DNA of 54,820 nucleotides. Source: Holosporales bacterium (GTDB lineage: Bacteria; Pseudomonadota; Alphaproteobacteria; Paracaedibacterales; CANFPP01). The notes below the pieces were generated by a model that did no database searches, was not told the origin of the DNA, and saw nothing but the letters and a program-made list of their open reading frames with translations. Location: contig CANFPP010000011.1 in the NCBI GenBank assembly GCA_947449005.1, forward strand, positions 1 through 54,820, written 5' to 3'. This document shows, piece by piece, positions 7,353 to 17,051 of this stretch (position 1 is the first letter of the stretch; each line of letters opens with the position of its first letter). The position numbers and the translations under genes were made by a program.

Positions 7353-8228
7353 TTATTTCATATGCTTAAGAATGGCCTCAAGAATTGTGGAGTCATAAGT
7401 GCTAGGGCGACCATGTCCCATGCCTTCTATGATTTTCAACGTACTGTTTGGAATCGTTTCTGCCGATGCAATCGCGTGCTCAACAGGGATGATCGGATCC
7501 TCAGAGCCGTGGATAATCAATGTAGAGGTAGTTGTCTGGCGTATATTTTCTCTATAATCTGAGGGGCCTGCTATGATTGCAAATATATGATTGTTCATAG
7601 AAACAGGATTTTTGAGACGTGCGTGCACCTTTAGTAATAAGGGCGTCCATTCTTTCGCATCAACAGGAGAGGGGCCATTAAAAATCTGTAAAAAACGCAG
7701 ACTTTTCTCAAGCCATTCTTCTTGGTTTGCAGGAGAAAATGCACCTAACTCTTTAAGGGCTGATAATGTCTCAGGTTTTGAAGGTGGCAAGGAAGTATCA
7801 TTCGAATTCCCCATATATGCATTCGTGAGAGGAGTGAAATTAACTGTCGACATGATTAACGTTAAGGTATCCACTCTCTCTGGATAATGAATCGCCAAAA
7901 GTTGAGCGATATATCCTCCCATAGAAGTGCCGACAATATGTGCCTTTTGGATTCTGTAGTGATCCAGGATTCCTAACGCATCATGTGCCATATCTTTGAG
8001 AGTATAGGGCTGCAAGGCATAGTTGATACATGTTGATAGTCCAACATCTCGGTTATCAAAGCGAATCACGTGGAATCTCTGGTCAGCAAGTGCTTGGCAA
8101 AAAGAATCTGTCCATAAAATCCCTTGTCCTCCAGCACCCATAATTAAAAAGATGCAGGGATCTTGTGAGTTACCGAAACTCTCTGTCCAAAGACTAATAC
8201 CATTTGCTTCAATAATTTTCTCTGACAT
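7353..8228 (-). CDS. Alpha/beta-fold hydrolase
   Basis: A 291-residue alpha/beta hydrolase resembling bacterial esterases of the RdmC-like group. The nucleophile elbow is GTSMGG (S102), the oxyanion loop is GAGGQG (31-36), the acid is D244 in GSEDP and the histidine is H272 in GMGHG, so the triad is complete. The reading frame extends upstream to 8330, but AAAGGAG lies eight bases before the ATG at 8228, and MSEKIIEANGI fits family N-termini; the longer start is rejected. Cytosolic, substrate unknown. It is divergent from the methyltransferase/APH pair, separated by 70 bases. Confidence 0.87.
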   Translation of the reverse strand: MSEKIIEANGISLWTESFGNSQDPCIFLIMGAGGQGILWTDSFCQALADQRFHVIRFDNRDVGLSTCINYALQPYTLKDMAHDALGILDHYRIQKAHIVGTSMGGYIAQLLAIHYPERVDTLTLIMSTVNFTPLTNAYMGNSNDTSLPPSKPETLSALKELGAFSPANQEEWLEKSLRFLQIFNGPSPVDAKEWTPLLLKVHARLKNPVSMNNHIFAIIAGPSDYRENIRQTTTSTLIIHGSEDPIIPVEHAIASAETIPNSTLKIIEGMGHGRPSTYDSTILEAILKHMK

Positions 8229-8298
8229 CAATTTCTCCTTTATTTGCTTTAGGCTAACACCCATGCTAGTTTTTATGCAAGATGGGGAGGGGTTATAA

Positions 8299-9123
8299 AT
8301 GCAATTAGAAAATATACAGGATGGCAGCACTGTTTATGTTTTAAAAACAGGCGATGCTGGGGCCAAAAGGCTAGAGCTACAGCATGGTATGATGAATCAG
8401 CATTCATATGATCGCTTGCAAAAAGAAGGTCTTTCTAAAGGAAAAATTGTTTGGGATATCGGGTGTGGCAACGGTCTGATGACAGCTTATTTAGCGAGAA
8501 AAGTTGGGGAAACTGGGCATGTTTATGCCTTAGATATTAGTGAAGATCAGCTAAGATTAGCAAAAGAGCGTGTTGAGTCTGAAGGTTTTAACAATGTTAC
8601 TTTCGTCAAAGAAGATATTACCTGCGCAACAAGTCTTCCAAGAGAAAGTGCTGATATTATTTATTCTCGCTATCTCTTAACGCACGTGCAAAATCCCGCC
8701 TCTGTAGTTGAAGCTATGAAAAACTTATTAAAACCTGGCGGTGTTGTTATCAATCAAGAATCTATTCTTGGTGCTCATCAAAGTTCTTATCAAAAAGATA
8801 TTCTGACAGATATTCTTAACGCTCGCATAGCGTTAAGCAAGAGCAGGGGGTTAGATTATAGTGTTGGAAATAGATTGAAGAGCCTTTACGAACAGGCTGG
8901 TTTTTCAAAAGTATCATCAGAGATTATTGATGTATTTCCCTGTGCAAAGGATCTAAAGTTTTTGTTTCTTATGCATATTGATGAATGGAAAAATAAAGCC
9001 ATTGAAGCTCAGATTGCGACTTCAGAGCAAATCTCTTTGTGGAAAGAAACAATACAGTCGGCTCCAGAAGACCAGCCTTTTCTCCCAGTTTCTTTTGTCT
9101 ATGCTATTGCAAGAAAAACCTAA
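8299..9123 (+). CDS. Class I SAM-dependent methyltransferase
   Basis: A 274-residue methyltransferase with motif I DIGCGNG (53-59), an acidic residue at the end of strand 2 (ALDIS, 77-81) and a motif resembling SADIIYSRYLLTHV after strand 4, as in small-molecule methyltransferases of the UbiE/Methyltransf_11-25 type. The start ATG follows GGGGAGGGG at a good distance. It is followed after one base by the APH-like gene, so the two are an operon. Substrate cannot be read from sequence; the pairing with a kinase and a divergent hydrolase suggests a small-molecule modification cassette (inference). Confidence 0.85.
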   Translation: MQLENIQDGSTVYVLKTGDAGAKRLELQHGMMNQHSYDRLQKEGLSKGKIVWDIGCGNGLMTAYLARKVGETGHVYALDISEDQLRLAKERVESEGFNNVTFVKEDITCATSLPRESADIIYSRYLLTHVQNPASVVEAMKNLLKPGGVVINQESILGAHQSSYQKDILTDILNARIALSKSRGLDYSVGNRLKSLYEQAGFSKVSSEIIDVFPCAKDLKFLFLMHIDEWKNKAIEAQIATSEQISLWKETIQSAPEDQPFLPVSFVYAIARKT

Positions 9124-9124
9124 T

Positions 9125-10102
9125 ATGACTTTCAAGCAAAATTGGGAAAAAACAGACGAGCAACATCAATTACCAGCAGGTATGATTGAGAACATGGTGA
9201 GTCTAGCCTATCCTCATAAGAAGCTAATCTCTTATGAAATTATTTCTGGTGGTTGTGCGAATCTCAATATCAAAATTAATATTGCAGGTGATAAGCAACC
9301 TCTTGTTTTGCGTCTCTACCTACGTGATAAGGATGCGGCCTACCGTGAGCAAGAACTTGGCGTTTTATTGAAGCAGAATGTGCCCGTTCCTCTGACTCAC
9401 TACATTAACGACTGGGAAGATTATCGTTTTGCTATTACAGAATTTATTCCAGGTATTACGCTGCGTGATCTTTTGCTTTCACCTCAGCCTCATGATATTG
9501 GGTCTCTGATGTATGAGGTTGGGGTGCTTCTTGCCAGATTTACGACTTATACATTTCCCAAAGCTGGTTTTCTTGATAAAGATCTCAATATTATTGAAAG
9601 CACCTCTCAAGATAGTTATCTGGCTTTTGCAAAAAAATGTTTGCAAAGTAAAAATGTAGTAACCCAGCTGAGTGTTGATAACGTTTCCAAAATCAATTTT
9701 TATCTTGAGAAATACTCTCATCTTTTTCCAGGTGAGGATGAAAAACATCTAGTTCACGCTGATTTTGATCCATCCAATATTCTTGTTGATAAAGCTAGTG
9801 GTGTTTGGAAAGTTACGGCCATCTTAGATTGGGAATTTGCTTTTTCTGGGTCTGTGTTGTGCGATATCGCAAACATGCTACGTTATGCTCATCAAGTGTC
9901 ACCTCTGTTTGAAAAATCATTTCTCCAAGGCTTAAACATCTCTTTACCTGAACATTGGCGAATCATTATCTATATGTTGAATTTAGTCTCACTTCTTGAT
10001 TGTCTTGTGAGGGCCGATCCTAAAAATCGTCCAAACCAATATACCGATATTTGTGATTTGATTAGTTTTTATGTTGAACGGTTAGAGGAAGTAACACAGT
10101 GA
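9125..10102 (+). CDS. Aminoglycoside phosphotransferase-family kinase
   Basis: A 325-residue APH/choline-kinase-like protein. The catalytic loop HADFDPSN is at 211-218 (Brenner motif HxDxxxxN), the metal-binding DWE is in ILDWEFA (233-239), and the nucleotide-binding beta strands include LVLRLYLRD (60-68) with the probable ATP-binding positive residue R63. The start ATG at 9125 is one base after the stop of the methyltransferase; the frame is open further upstream inside that gene but that part is not coding. Family members phosphorylate antibiotics, choline, homoserine or sugars; the substrate here is open. Confidence 0.85.
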   Translation: MTFKQNWEKTDEQHQLPAGMIENMVSLAYPHKKLISYEIISGGCANLNIKINIAGDKQPLVLRLYLRDKDAAYREQELGVLLKQNVPVPLTHYINDWEDYRFAITEFIPGITLRDLLLSPQPHDIGSLMYEVGVLLARFTTYTFPKAGFLDKDLNIIESTSQDSYLAFAKKCLQSKNVVTQLSVDNVSKINFYLEKYSHLFPGEDEKHLVHADFDPSNILVDKASGVWKVTAILDWEFAFSGSVLCDIANMLRYAHQVSPLFEKSFLQGLNISLPEHWRIIIYMLNLVSLLDCLVRADPKNRPNQYTDICDLISFYVERLEEVTQ

Positions 10103-10225
10103 TGTTATTGTAAGTTTTTAACTCCTGACTTTGGCTTTTGTTGAAACAATCAGCTTTTTAGGCGTCAGAACTTTATTCGAAATTTGGTTTTAAGATTGAT
10201 TTTTCGCGCCATTCTTACGATAAAG

Positions 10226-10248
10226 AGATAAGCTTTCATTGCTTATCT
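10226..10248 (+). other. Hairpin in the carbonic anhydrase leader
   Basis: AGATAAGC and GCTTATCT form an 8-bp stem with a 7-base loop, followed by AAAATTTT, 34 bases before the carbonic anhydrase start. It could end the upstream operon or fold the leader. No decision from sequence. Confidence 0.3.
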
Positions 10249-10281
10249 AAAATTTTGCACGACAAAAATTAGGAGCCACAC

Positions 10282-10890
10282 ATGGATAAAATTTTTAAAG
10301 GCTATCAAATATTCAGAGAAAAATATGCGCATGGAGATACGTCTGTCATGCAGTATCTTTCTAAGTATGGCCAGAAACCGCAAGCTATGGTGGTTTCGTG
10401 CTGCGATTCGCGAGTCGATCCAGCATTGATATTGCAATGTGATCCAGGTGATCTTTTCGTCGTACGTAACGTCGCAAATATTGTCCCCCCTTATGAAATC
10501 GACGCAGCTCATCATGGTACGAGTGCTGCTTTAGAGTTTGGAATCTGCTTTTTAAAAGTTGAACATCTCATTTTATTGGGTCATAGCCAATGTGGTGGAA
10601 TTCAAGCTTTGTTGAACAAGGATGATTCAAGTCAAGATGATTTCATAACAAGTTGGGTTTCTCTAATAGATACAGAGGGTTTGGATTCAGAACGTGTTGA
10701 TGATTGTGCAAAATCAGCACTTCAACAATCCTATCAAAATTGTATGACCTTCCCGTGGATACGTGAAAAAATCGCTCAAAAGCAGCTCGTAATTCATTTG
10801 TGGTTTTTTGATATTGAAACAGGGCAAATCTTCACATATTCAGACGCGCACAAAACATACGAACCACTTGATCCATTTGATTCTGATTAG
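10282..10890 (+). CDS. Beta-carbonic anhydrase
   Basis: A 202-residue beta-class carbonic anhydrase, interconverting CO2 and bicarbonate. The zinc ligands and catalytic dyad are all present: C41, D42 and R44 in CDSR, then H101 and C104 in GHSQCGG. The segment VVRNVANIVPP (60-70) is the usual active-site wall. No signal peptide, so cytosolic. ATG follows TTAGGAGCC. Monocistronic. It would supply bicarbonate for carboxylases. Confidence 0.95.
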   Translation: MDKIFKGYQIFREKYAHGDTSVMQYLSKYGQKPQAMVVSCCDSRVDPALILQCDPGDLFVVRNVANIVPPYEIDAAHHGTSAALEFGICFLKVEHLILLGHSQCGGIQALLNKDDSSQDDFITSWVSLIDTEGLDSERVDDCAKSALQQSYQNCMTFPWIREKIAQKQLVIHLWFFDIETGQIFTYSDAHKTYEPLDPFDSD

Positions 10891-10982
10891 AGATAAACAC
10901 TGAGATCATCTTGCGTCATATATTGAAGTAAGCTATTTATGAGATACAAAAAAATATAAATTTTAAATAGGTCTATCATCTC

Positions 10983-12005
10983 ATGAAGAATAAAATTATG
11001 CTGGTGATAGCCTTTACATTAGGTCTTTTGACTGTTTATAAGCTATTGAATAGCTCAGCAAATCTCTCTCCAGAACAAGATGTAAAAATTGTTGAAGTCG
11101 AAACTGTTCAGCTTAAAAATATATCTCAAACTTCTCAGTTTATCGGTACGGTACGATCTCAACAGGAAACATCTCTTGTCGCCAAAACAGGCGGTATTCT
11201 TGATGTTTTGGCAAGCTCTGGTCAGCGGGTGAAAAAAGGAGAGTTAATTGCTAAAATTATTAATACGGATATTGAACAAAATTACATTCTCTTAAAAGAG
11301 GTGGAACAAATTGCAAAGCTGCAGTATGAGCGTGCGACTCAATTACATAAATCTGGAGTTTCTAGTAAACACGCTTTGGAAGAAAAAAATAATGCATGGA
11401 TTGAATCTAAAAAGAGATTATCCGATGCTAAAATTGCTTTAGATCAAATTAATATTTGTGCTCCTTTTGATGGAGTTGTCGGTCTTTTTAAGCTTCGTAA
11501 AGGCTCGCAAGTTCAAGCTGGCGGTGTTCTCGTTAGTTTTTATGATCCTGTAAATCTTATTGTTGAATTTGATATCCCGCTTTCCATTGTAGCCACTATA
11601 AAAGATGGAGCGGCAGTTTTTGTTAATAGCAAAAAATATGCTCTAACTCATGTGCAAAGAATGTTGGATGAGGAAACGCACATGTGCCCTGCGTACATTC
11701 AAATTAATTGTGATAATTGTATTGTTGGATCAACTGTTGATGTGGAGCTTGTCACTTCTGAAAAGCAAAACGTCATCGTTATTCCCTTTGAATCTATATT
11801 TTTGCGTAATGGGGGCTTTTTTGCTTATCTTGTGAAAGATTCAAAAGCTAACTTAGTGCCTGTTGAGCTTGGTATTCGAGAAAAAGAACAGGTTGAAATT
11901 ACCTCTGGCTTGACCAAAGATGATGTTGTCATAACCACGGGTCAAGCAAGGCTTTATCCAGATATTCCTGTGAAAATTAGTCAAGAAAAACAGGTAAAAA
12001 ACTAA
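10983..12005 (+). CDS. RND efflux pump periplasmic adaptor (MFP)
   Basis: A 340-residue membrane-fusion protein with an N-terminal membrane anchor (about 5-22). It has the split lipoyl-like halves (V-AKTGGILDVLASSGQRVKKGELIAKI near 66-92 and INICAPFDGVVG near 153-166) around a short helical hairpin, a beta-barrel, and a membrane-proximal domain ending near VKISQ. It joins the inner-membrane pump to an outer-membrane channel. The stop overlaps the start of the pump gene (TAATG), showing translational coupling. No outer-membrane factor is next to it, so a TolC-like protein encoded elsewhere is expected. Confidence 0.92.
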   Translation: MKNKIMLVIAFTLGLLTVYKLLNSSANLSPEQDVKIVEVETVQLKNISQTSQFIGTVRSQQETSLVAKTGGILDVLASSGQRVKKGELIAKIINTDIEQNYILLKEVEQIAKLQYERATQLHKSGVSSKHALEEKNNAWIESKKRLSDAKIALDQINICAPFDGVVGLFKLRKGSQVQAGGVLVSFYDPVNLIVEFDIPLSIVATIKDGAAVFVNSKKYALTHVQRMLDEETHMCPAYIQINCDNCIVGSTVDVELVTSEKQNVIVIPFESIFLRNGGFFAYLVKDSKANLVPVELGIREKEQVEITSGLTKDDVVITTGQARLYPDIPVKISQEKQVKN

Positions 12006-15000
12006 TGAATTTTACGGCATACTTTCTGAGGCATCCTGTTGCTTCGCTTGTCCTGAATGCCATGATCATTAGCGTTGGAATGCTTTGTTTTAATTCTCTG
12101 TCTGTTCGTGAATATCCTGCGGTTAATTTCACAACGATAAATGTGAATACAAACTATCCAAACGCCAGCGCTGAGCTCGTTGAAAGTTCGGTCACAAATA
12201 TGCTAGAAGAGCGCCTTGCCGGTATTGAAGGCATTCAAACAATTACATCTGAATCCAAATACGGTGTCAGTCAGATCACGCTTAATTTTATTAAGGGGGC
12301 ATCCATTGATAAAGCTTTGATGGCAATCCGAGAGGCGGTTGGTCTTGTTCAATTGCCGAAAGATGCAAAAAATCCCACCGTTCAACGCAAGACGTCATCT
12401 AGTGGAATGCCATTCATGAGTATATCTTTAGTGTCATCAATGATGGATCTTGCCGATTTAACTCACTATGCCAACCTCAATTTAAAAAATGCTTTTCGCA
12501 GTTTAAAAGATGTGGCTTTGGTAGAGATTTGGGGGCAACCATACACTTATCAGATTACTCTAGATTCCCAAAAACTATATGCCTTCGGCGTTAATGCAGA
12601 TGAAATTTTTGATGCTTTGAAACGAAATAATCTCTCTTTGCCTGTTGGAAAATTTCAAAATGAAATTTCTGTAACCTTGAACTCAGAATTACAGAAAATC
12701 TCAGACTATGAAAATTTAGTTATTAAGGAAAAGGATTTTTCTGAACCTAGCCGTAAACAGCACCCAGTTTTTTTAAAGGACGTTGCTGATATTAAATTAA
12801 AAACAGACGATAAAAATTTCAGAGTTCGTGTCAATGGAAAGCCAGGATTATGTGTTGGAATTTATAACGCGAGTGATGCGAATCCTCTTGAAGTATCTCG
12901 CCTTGTACTTATGCGACTTGGAGAATTAAGACAAAGCTTGCCAGACGGACTTAAGATGAATGTAACCTCAGATGATGCAGAATTTGTGAGGCAGTCTTTA
13001 AAAAATATTCAATCTTCCATACTGGAGGCAGTGCTATTTGTGCTCGTCATTGTTTTCTTGTTTTTACGTAATCTCAAAGCAACTCTTATCCCTCTTATTA
13101 CCGTTCCGATTTCTCTTATTGGATCTTTGCTTCTTTTGAAAGCTTTTGGGTTTTCAATAAATATTATGACGTTGATGGCGATGGTCTTGGCCATTGGTCT
13201 TGTTGTCGATGATGCCATTATCGTGATGGAAAATATTCAGCGCCATATAGATAAAGGTGTTGCACCGCTTGAGGCTGCCATACTTGGATCAAAAGAAATT
13301 GGTTTTGCGATTATTGCTATGACCTTAACTCTAGCAAGTGTTTATGCGCCTCTTGCTTTTATATCAGATACAATTGGTCAGCTTTTTACAGAATTTGCGG
13401 TAGCCTTGGCAGGAAGTGTGATTATTTCAGGTGTTGTTGCACTGACCCTATCTCCCCTTATGTGTTCAAAATTTCTTTCAAAAAATCAATCGCATTTATG
13501 GCCACAAGTTGACTCCTTCTTACAAATGCTCACTGAAGACTATAAAAAGATTTTGAATCAGATTATTCATCATAGAAAAGCTTGCCTGCTTATGATTACA
13601 GGTTCACTGGCTACTGTTCTTGTTCTCACTCAAATAATTCCAGGTGAAATAGCGCCAAAAGAAGATCGAAGTTTAATGGGTGTTTTCCTTCCCTCCATTC
13701 CAGGCAAAGACATTAATACAATGGAAGAGAAGCTGCGAGCGATCGAAGAGATAGTTAAATCTGTGCCTGAGTTTGAGAACACCCTCCTTTTTATGGGGCC
13801 ATGGGGTGGGAATGTGCTGTTGCCACTTAAGCCTAAAACCATGCGAAAAAGATCGACAATCGAAGTTCTTGAATCTCTGCGTCCTCTTGTTACGAATTTT
13901 CCTTCTGTTGAGATTTATCCCTGGAGCTCTGATTCTGGTCTTCCTGGTGTGGATACTGACTCTTCAAAAGGATCATCCCTGCAAATGGTTGTTTCTACCA
14001 CAGAAACTTATCGTGAGCTTTTAAAAAATGCTAATAAAGCGAGAGATTTTATAGAGAAGAAAAAGCTCTTTAAGGGCGTGAATCACGATCTGAAACTTGA
14101 TACGCCTGGTTATAAAATTGAGCTAGATAGAAATGAGATGTCGAAATTAAATTTAACACTTCACCAAATCTCTAAAACAGTCGAAGTTTTTTTTAGTGGC
14201 GATCAATCTTTGGAGTTTTCAAAAGATGGGATTATTTATCCAATTACAATTAAAGGATTGAAATCGCCGTGGGCATTAAATGAACTTTATGTGACTAACA
14301 ACGCTGGTAAACGGATATCTTTAGCTGCAGTCGCAACTATCATTCCAACGACTCAACCTCAATCACTCTATCATTACAATCAAATGCGTTCTGTGATTAT
14401 ATCGGCTGACCTAAGTTCTAGTGAAAAAATTGAAAATACGATGCCAAAATTTTTCCAGGCTTTAGATAAAAATCTTCCTTCAACTTATAAGAAAAATTGG
14501 ACTGGTGTAGCCAAAGCATACTTCGAATCTAAAATGACGATGGCTCTGCTCTTCTTTCTCGCATTGGTGTTTATTTTTGCAATTTTATCTGTGCAATTCG
14601 ACAATTTTATTGACCCACTTATTATCTTATTGACGGTTCCATTAGCTTGCTCTGGAGCTCTATTTTTTGTTTGGATATTTGGTCAGTCCATAAATATTTA
14701 CACGCAAGTTGGGCTGATTACTCTTATCGGATTAATCACCAAACACGGTATCTTAATTGTTGAGTTTGCCAATCAATTGCGAGCTCAAAAAATGCCTTTA
14801 CTAGATGCCGTTATTGAAGCTTCTTCTCTGCGGTTAAGGCCCATATTAATGACAACCGGAGCAATGCTTTTTGGAGCAATTCCCCTGGTGCTCTCGCACG
14901 ATGCTGGTTTTGAAGCCCGCCGTGCTATTGGGACTGTATTAATAGGTGGAATCGGTTTTGGAACGGTCTTCACCCTCTTTGTACTCCCAACAGTTTACTG

Positions 15001-15076
15001 GATGGTTAAAGTATTGGAAGAGAGGTTTGCGAGAGGCGAGGAAGTGTATGTAACTACAGGATCTCAAAACATATAA
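12005..15076 (+). CDS. RND efflux transporter permease (HAE1/AcrB-like)
   Basis: A 1023-residue RND permease of normal length with 12 predicted membrane helices in two repeats, the first after residue 10 and the helix bundles near 335-490 and 845-1005. The proton-relay aspartates are present in VVDDAI (about residues 401-405) and the second-half helix 10 carries TKHGILIVEF. The two large periplasmic loops are intact. It exports hydrophobic or amphiphilic compounds using the proton gradient, together with the adaptor encoded just upstream. Related pumps (MdtB/MexF/VexF class) act on drugs, bile salts or fatty acids; the substrate here is unknown. Confidence 0.94.
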   Translation: MNFTAYFLRHPVASLVLNAMIISVGMLCFNSLSVREYPAVNFTTINVNTNYPNASAELVESSVTNMLEERLAGIEGIQTITSESKYGVSQITLNFIKGASIDKALMAIREAVGLVQLPKDAKNPTVQRKTSSSGMPFMSISLVSSMMDLADLTHYANLNLKNAFRSLKDVALVEIWGQPYTYQITLDSQKLYAFGVNADEIFDALKRNNLSLPVGKFQNEISVTLNSELQKISDYENLVIKEKDFSEPSRKQHPVFLKDVADIKLKTDDKNFRVRVNGKPGLCVGIYNASDANPLEVSRLVLMRLGELRQSLPDGLKMNVTSDDAEFVRQSLKNIQSSILEAVLFVLVIVFLFLRNLKATLIPLITVPISLIGSLLLLKAFGFSINIMTLMAMVLAIGLVVDDAIIVMENIQRHIDKGVAPLEAAILGSKEIGFAIIAMTLTLASVYAPLAFISDTIGQLFTEFAVALAGSVIISGVVALTLSPLMCSKFLSKNQSHLWPQVDSFLQMLTEDYKKILNQIIHHRKACLLMITGSLATVLVLTQIIPGEIAPKEDRSLMGVFLPSIPGKDINTMEEKLRAIEEIVKSVPEFENTLLFMGPWGGNVLLPLKPKTMRKRSTIEVLESLRPLVTNFPSVEIYPWSSDSGLPGVDTDSSKGSSLQMVVSTTETYRELLKNANKARDFIEKKKLFKGVNHDLKLDTPGYKIELDRNEMSKLNLTLHQISKTVEVFFSGDQSLEFSKDGIIYPITIKGLKSPWALNELYVTNNAGKRISLAAVATIIPTTQPQSLYHYNQMRSVIISADLSSSEKIENTMPKFFQALDKNLPSTYKKNWTGVAKAYFESKMTMALLFFLALVFIFAILSVQFDNFIDPLIILLTVPLACSGALFFVWIFGQSINIYTQVGLITLIGLITKHGILIVEFANQLRAQKMPLLDAVIEASSLRLRPILMTTGAMLFGAIPLVLSHDAGFEARRAIGTVLIGGIGFGTVFTLFVLPTVYWMVKVLEERFARGEEVYVTTGSQNI

Positions 15077-15147
15077 ACTCCTTGAATGCGTTCTTCGTTA
15101 TGCTCTAAGTTCAGCTACATATTATTTACCAAAGGAAATACCAAATC

Positions 15148-16026
15148 TTGACGGATACTGTTAACCAAAATAAACTTCGCGGCTTAGCTTGGTCTTTGTT
15201 TGGCTCGCTTTGTTTTACAACAGTAATGTCGCTTGCCAAACTTTTGGATCCCAATGTAAAGGGCGCTGTTTTAGTTTTTATCCGCTGTCTTTTTGGATTG
15301 ATTTTCTTTTTGCCATTTCTTTTAAAAGCAGGCGTTGAAACTCTTAAAACTCAGCGCCCATTCCTTCATTTGCTCCGAGTGATTTTTACCTGCTTAGCAA
15401 TTGCTTGTACTTATTATGGTTATCGCAATCTTCCCTTAGCCGTAGGAACATCTCTTGGTTTCACCGCTCCTTTAATGACGACAGCATTAGCTATTCTTGT
15501 TTTAAAAGAAGTTGTTACCATTAAAAAATGGATATTGATATTCGTAGGCTATTTAGGCGTTCTTGTCATTGTTCAACCGCCCGAGTTTAGCTTCAATAGT
15601 GCAGTCTATATTTTGTTACTTGCTAATTTATTTGCAAGTTCATCTCTGATTTGTGCAAAAAAACTTACTGCTACTGAGTCAACCATTAGCATGATGTTTT
15701 ATGTTAACGTGATTAGCACTATTCTTTCCGGAATTGCTGCGTGCTTTGTGTGGGTTACTCCTTCACTTCGAGATTTCATAATCCTTGTTTTCCTCGGTTT
15801 GATAGGGGTAACAGCACAGCTCTGCTACGTGAAATCTTTGCAGTGTGCGAATCCTTCGTTCCTTGCGCCTTTTGAATACAGTCGTTTAATCATTGCAATA
15901 CCAATTGGATTTGTTCTTTTCAGTGAATTGCCCACAATGTGGACATTAATCGGGAGCGGTGTAATCATTACAGCAACTCTTCTTGTAACGCGCATGGAAC
16001 TGTCTAAAAACATTAAAGTTTTATAA
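15148..16026 (+). CDS. EamA/DMT-family transporter, copy 1
   Basis: A 292-residue membrane protein with ten predicted helices in two EamA repeats, a member of the drug/metabolite transporter superfamily. The start is TTG, 11 bases after AAAGGA. A close paralogue follows directly (16108-16977), with many identical stretches such as KGA/GVVLVFIRCLFGLIFFLPFLL and YYGYRNLPLAV. The Rickettsia SAM importer and several nucleotide-sugar and amino acid exporters belong to this superfamily, so the substrate cannot be set from sequence. The absence of metK at its usual locus in this window makes SAM worth testing. Confidence 0.9.
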   Translation: MTDTVNQNKLRGLAWSLFGSLCFTTVMSLAKLLDPNVKGAVLVFIRCLFGLIFFLPFLLKAGVETLKTQRPFLHLLRVIFTCLAIACTYYGYRNLPLAVGTSLGFTAPLMTTALAILVLKEVVTIKKWILIFVGYLGVLVIVQPPEFSFNSAVYILLLANLFASSSLICAKKLTATESTISMMFYVNVISTILSGIAACFVWVTPSLRDFIILVFLGLIGVTAQLCYVKSLQCANPSFLAPFEYSRLIIAIPIGFVLFSELPTMWTLIGSGVIITATLLVTRMELSKNIKVL

Positions 16027-16107
16027 AAAATTTTAATCATATTGTGTGCTTTGTGATTTTAAGATAGCATCTGCAAGTTAGTGACTTTTTAAAGGAATTT
16101 GCAGCGT

Positions 16108-16977
16108 TTGATTGATGCATCCCGTAAAGATAAGCTTTTGAGTGTTGCGTGGTCTTTGTTTGGTTCACTTTGTTTTACCGCAGTGATGTCCATATCAAAG
16201 TTTCTAGACCCTAGCGTAAAGGGAGTGGTGTTGGTTTTTATCCGCTGTCTTTTTGGGTTGATTTTCTTTTTGCCATTTCTTTTAAAAACAGGCGTGGACA
16301 GCATTAACACTAAGCGTCTTTCTCTGCATTTGCTGCGTGTGATATGTGTCTGTTTGACTATTGCTTGCATCTATTATGGTTATCGTAATCTTCCTTTAGC
16401 TGTGGCAACCTCAATTGGATTTACAGCCCCTTTAATGACAACAACTCTTGCTATTGTTCTTCTCAAAGAAGCTGTAACTTTCAAAAAATGGATTTTAATC
16501 ATAGTCGGTTATCTCGGCATTTTGATTATTATTCGCCCTCCAGAGTTTACATTTAACAGTGCCGTTTATATTTTGTTGCTTGCCAATTTCTTTGCGAGTG
16601 CAGCTTTGATTTTTGCTAAAAAACTCACAACTACAGAATCAACGATTAGTATGATGTTTTATCTTAATGTTTGCGGCGCTTTGATTTCCGGTGTTCTGGC
16701 GTGCTTTTCATGGGAAAATCCTGCATTTCAAGATTGGATAGTTCTTATTGTTATGGGATTAATCGGTATGACGGCACAATTTTGCTATGTAAAATCTTTG
16801 CAGTACGGAAAACCTTCGTTTCTTGCGCCTCTTGAATATAGCCGTTTAGTTATGGCTATACCGATTGGTTTGTTTTTATTTAATGAATTCCCCACTTTTT
16901 GGACAATATTTGGAAGTGGGATCATTGTCGTTGTAACTCTCTTGATAACACGCATGGAACTATCCAAATATTCATAA
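16108..16977 (+). CDS. EamA/DMT-family transporter, copy 2
   Basis: A 289-residue paralogue of the preceding transporter. The frame is open from a TTG at 16099, but the TTG at 16108 is chosen because it is 11 bases after AAAGGA, exactly the spacing in copy 1, and it aligns residue for residue with the copy 1 start (MTDTVNQNKL against MIDASRKDKL). Ten predicted helices. The copies differ through their length at many silent and some replacement positions, so the duplication is not recent, which suggests both are kept for different substrates or directions. Confidence 0.9.
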   Translation: MIDASRKDKLLSVAWSLFGSLCFTAVMSISKFLDPSVKGVVLVFIRCLFGLIFFLPFLLKTGVDSINTKRLSLHLLRVICVCLTIACIYYGYRNLPLAVATSIGFTAPLMTTTLAIVLLKEAVTFKKWILIIVGYLGILIIIRPPEFTFNSAVYILLLANFFASAALIFAKKLTTTESTISMMFYLNVCGALISGVLACFSWENPAFQDWIVLIVMGLIGMTAQFCYVKSLQYGKPSFLAPLEYSRLVMAIPIGLFLFNEFPTFWTIFGSGIIVVVTLLITRMELSKYS

Positions 16978-17051
16978 ATATTTTATTAACCTTTTTTTGA
17001 TCTAATACTGGTTAACAGTAAAAATATGTAATCTTTTAGAGGGACAATAAA

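Noticed and set aside
8229..8330. Longer N-terminus of the alpha/beta hydrolase
   Set aside because: A clear AAAGGAG is placed for the ATG at 8228; the longer form overlaps the divergent methyltransferase start.
8978..9124. Upstream in-frame extension of the APH-like gene
   Set aside because: It lies wholly inside the methyltransferase gene in another frame, has no family similarity, and the ATG at 9125 directly follows the methyltransferase stop.
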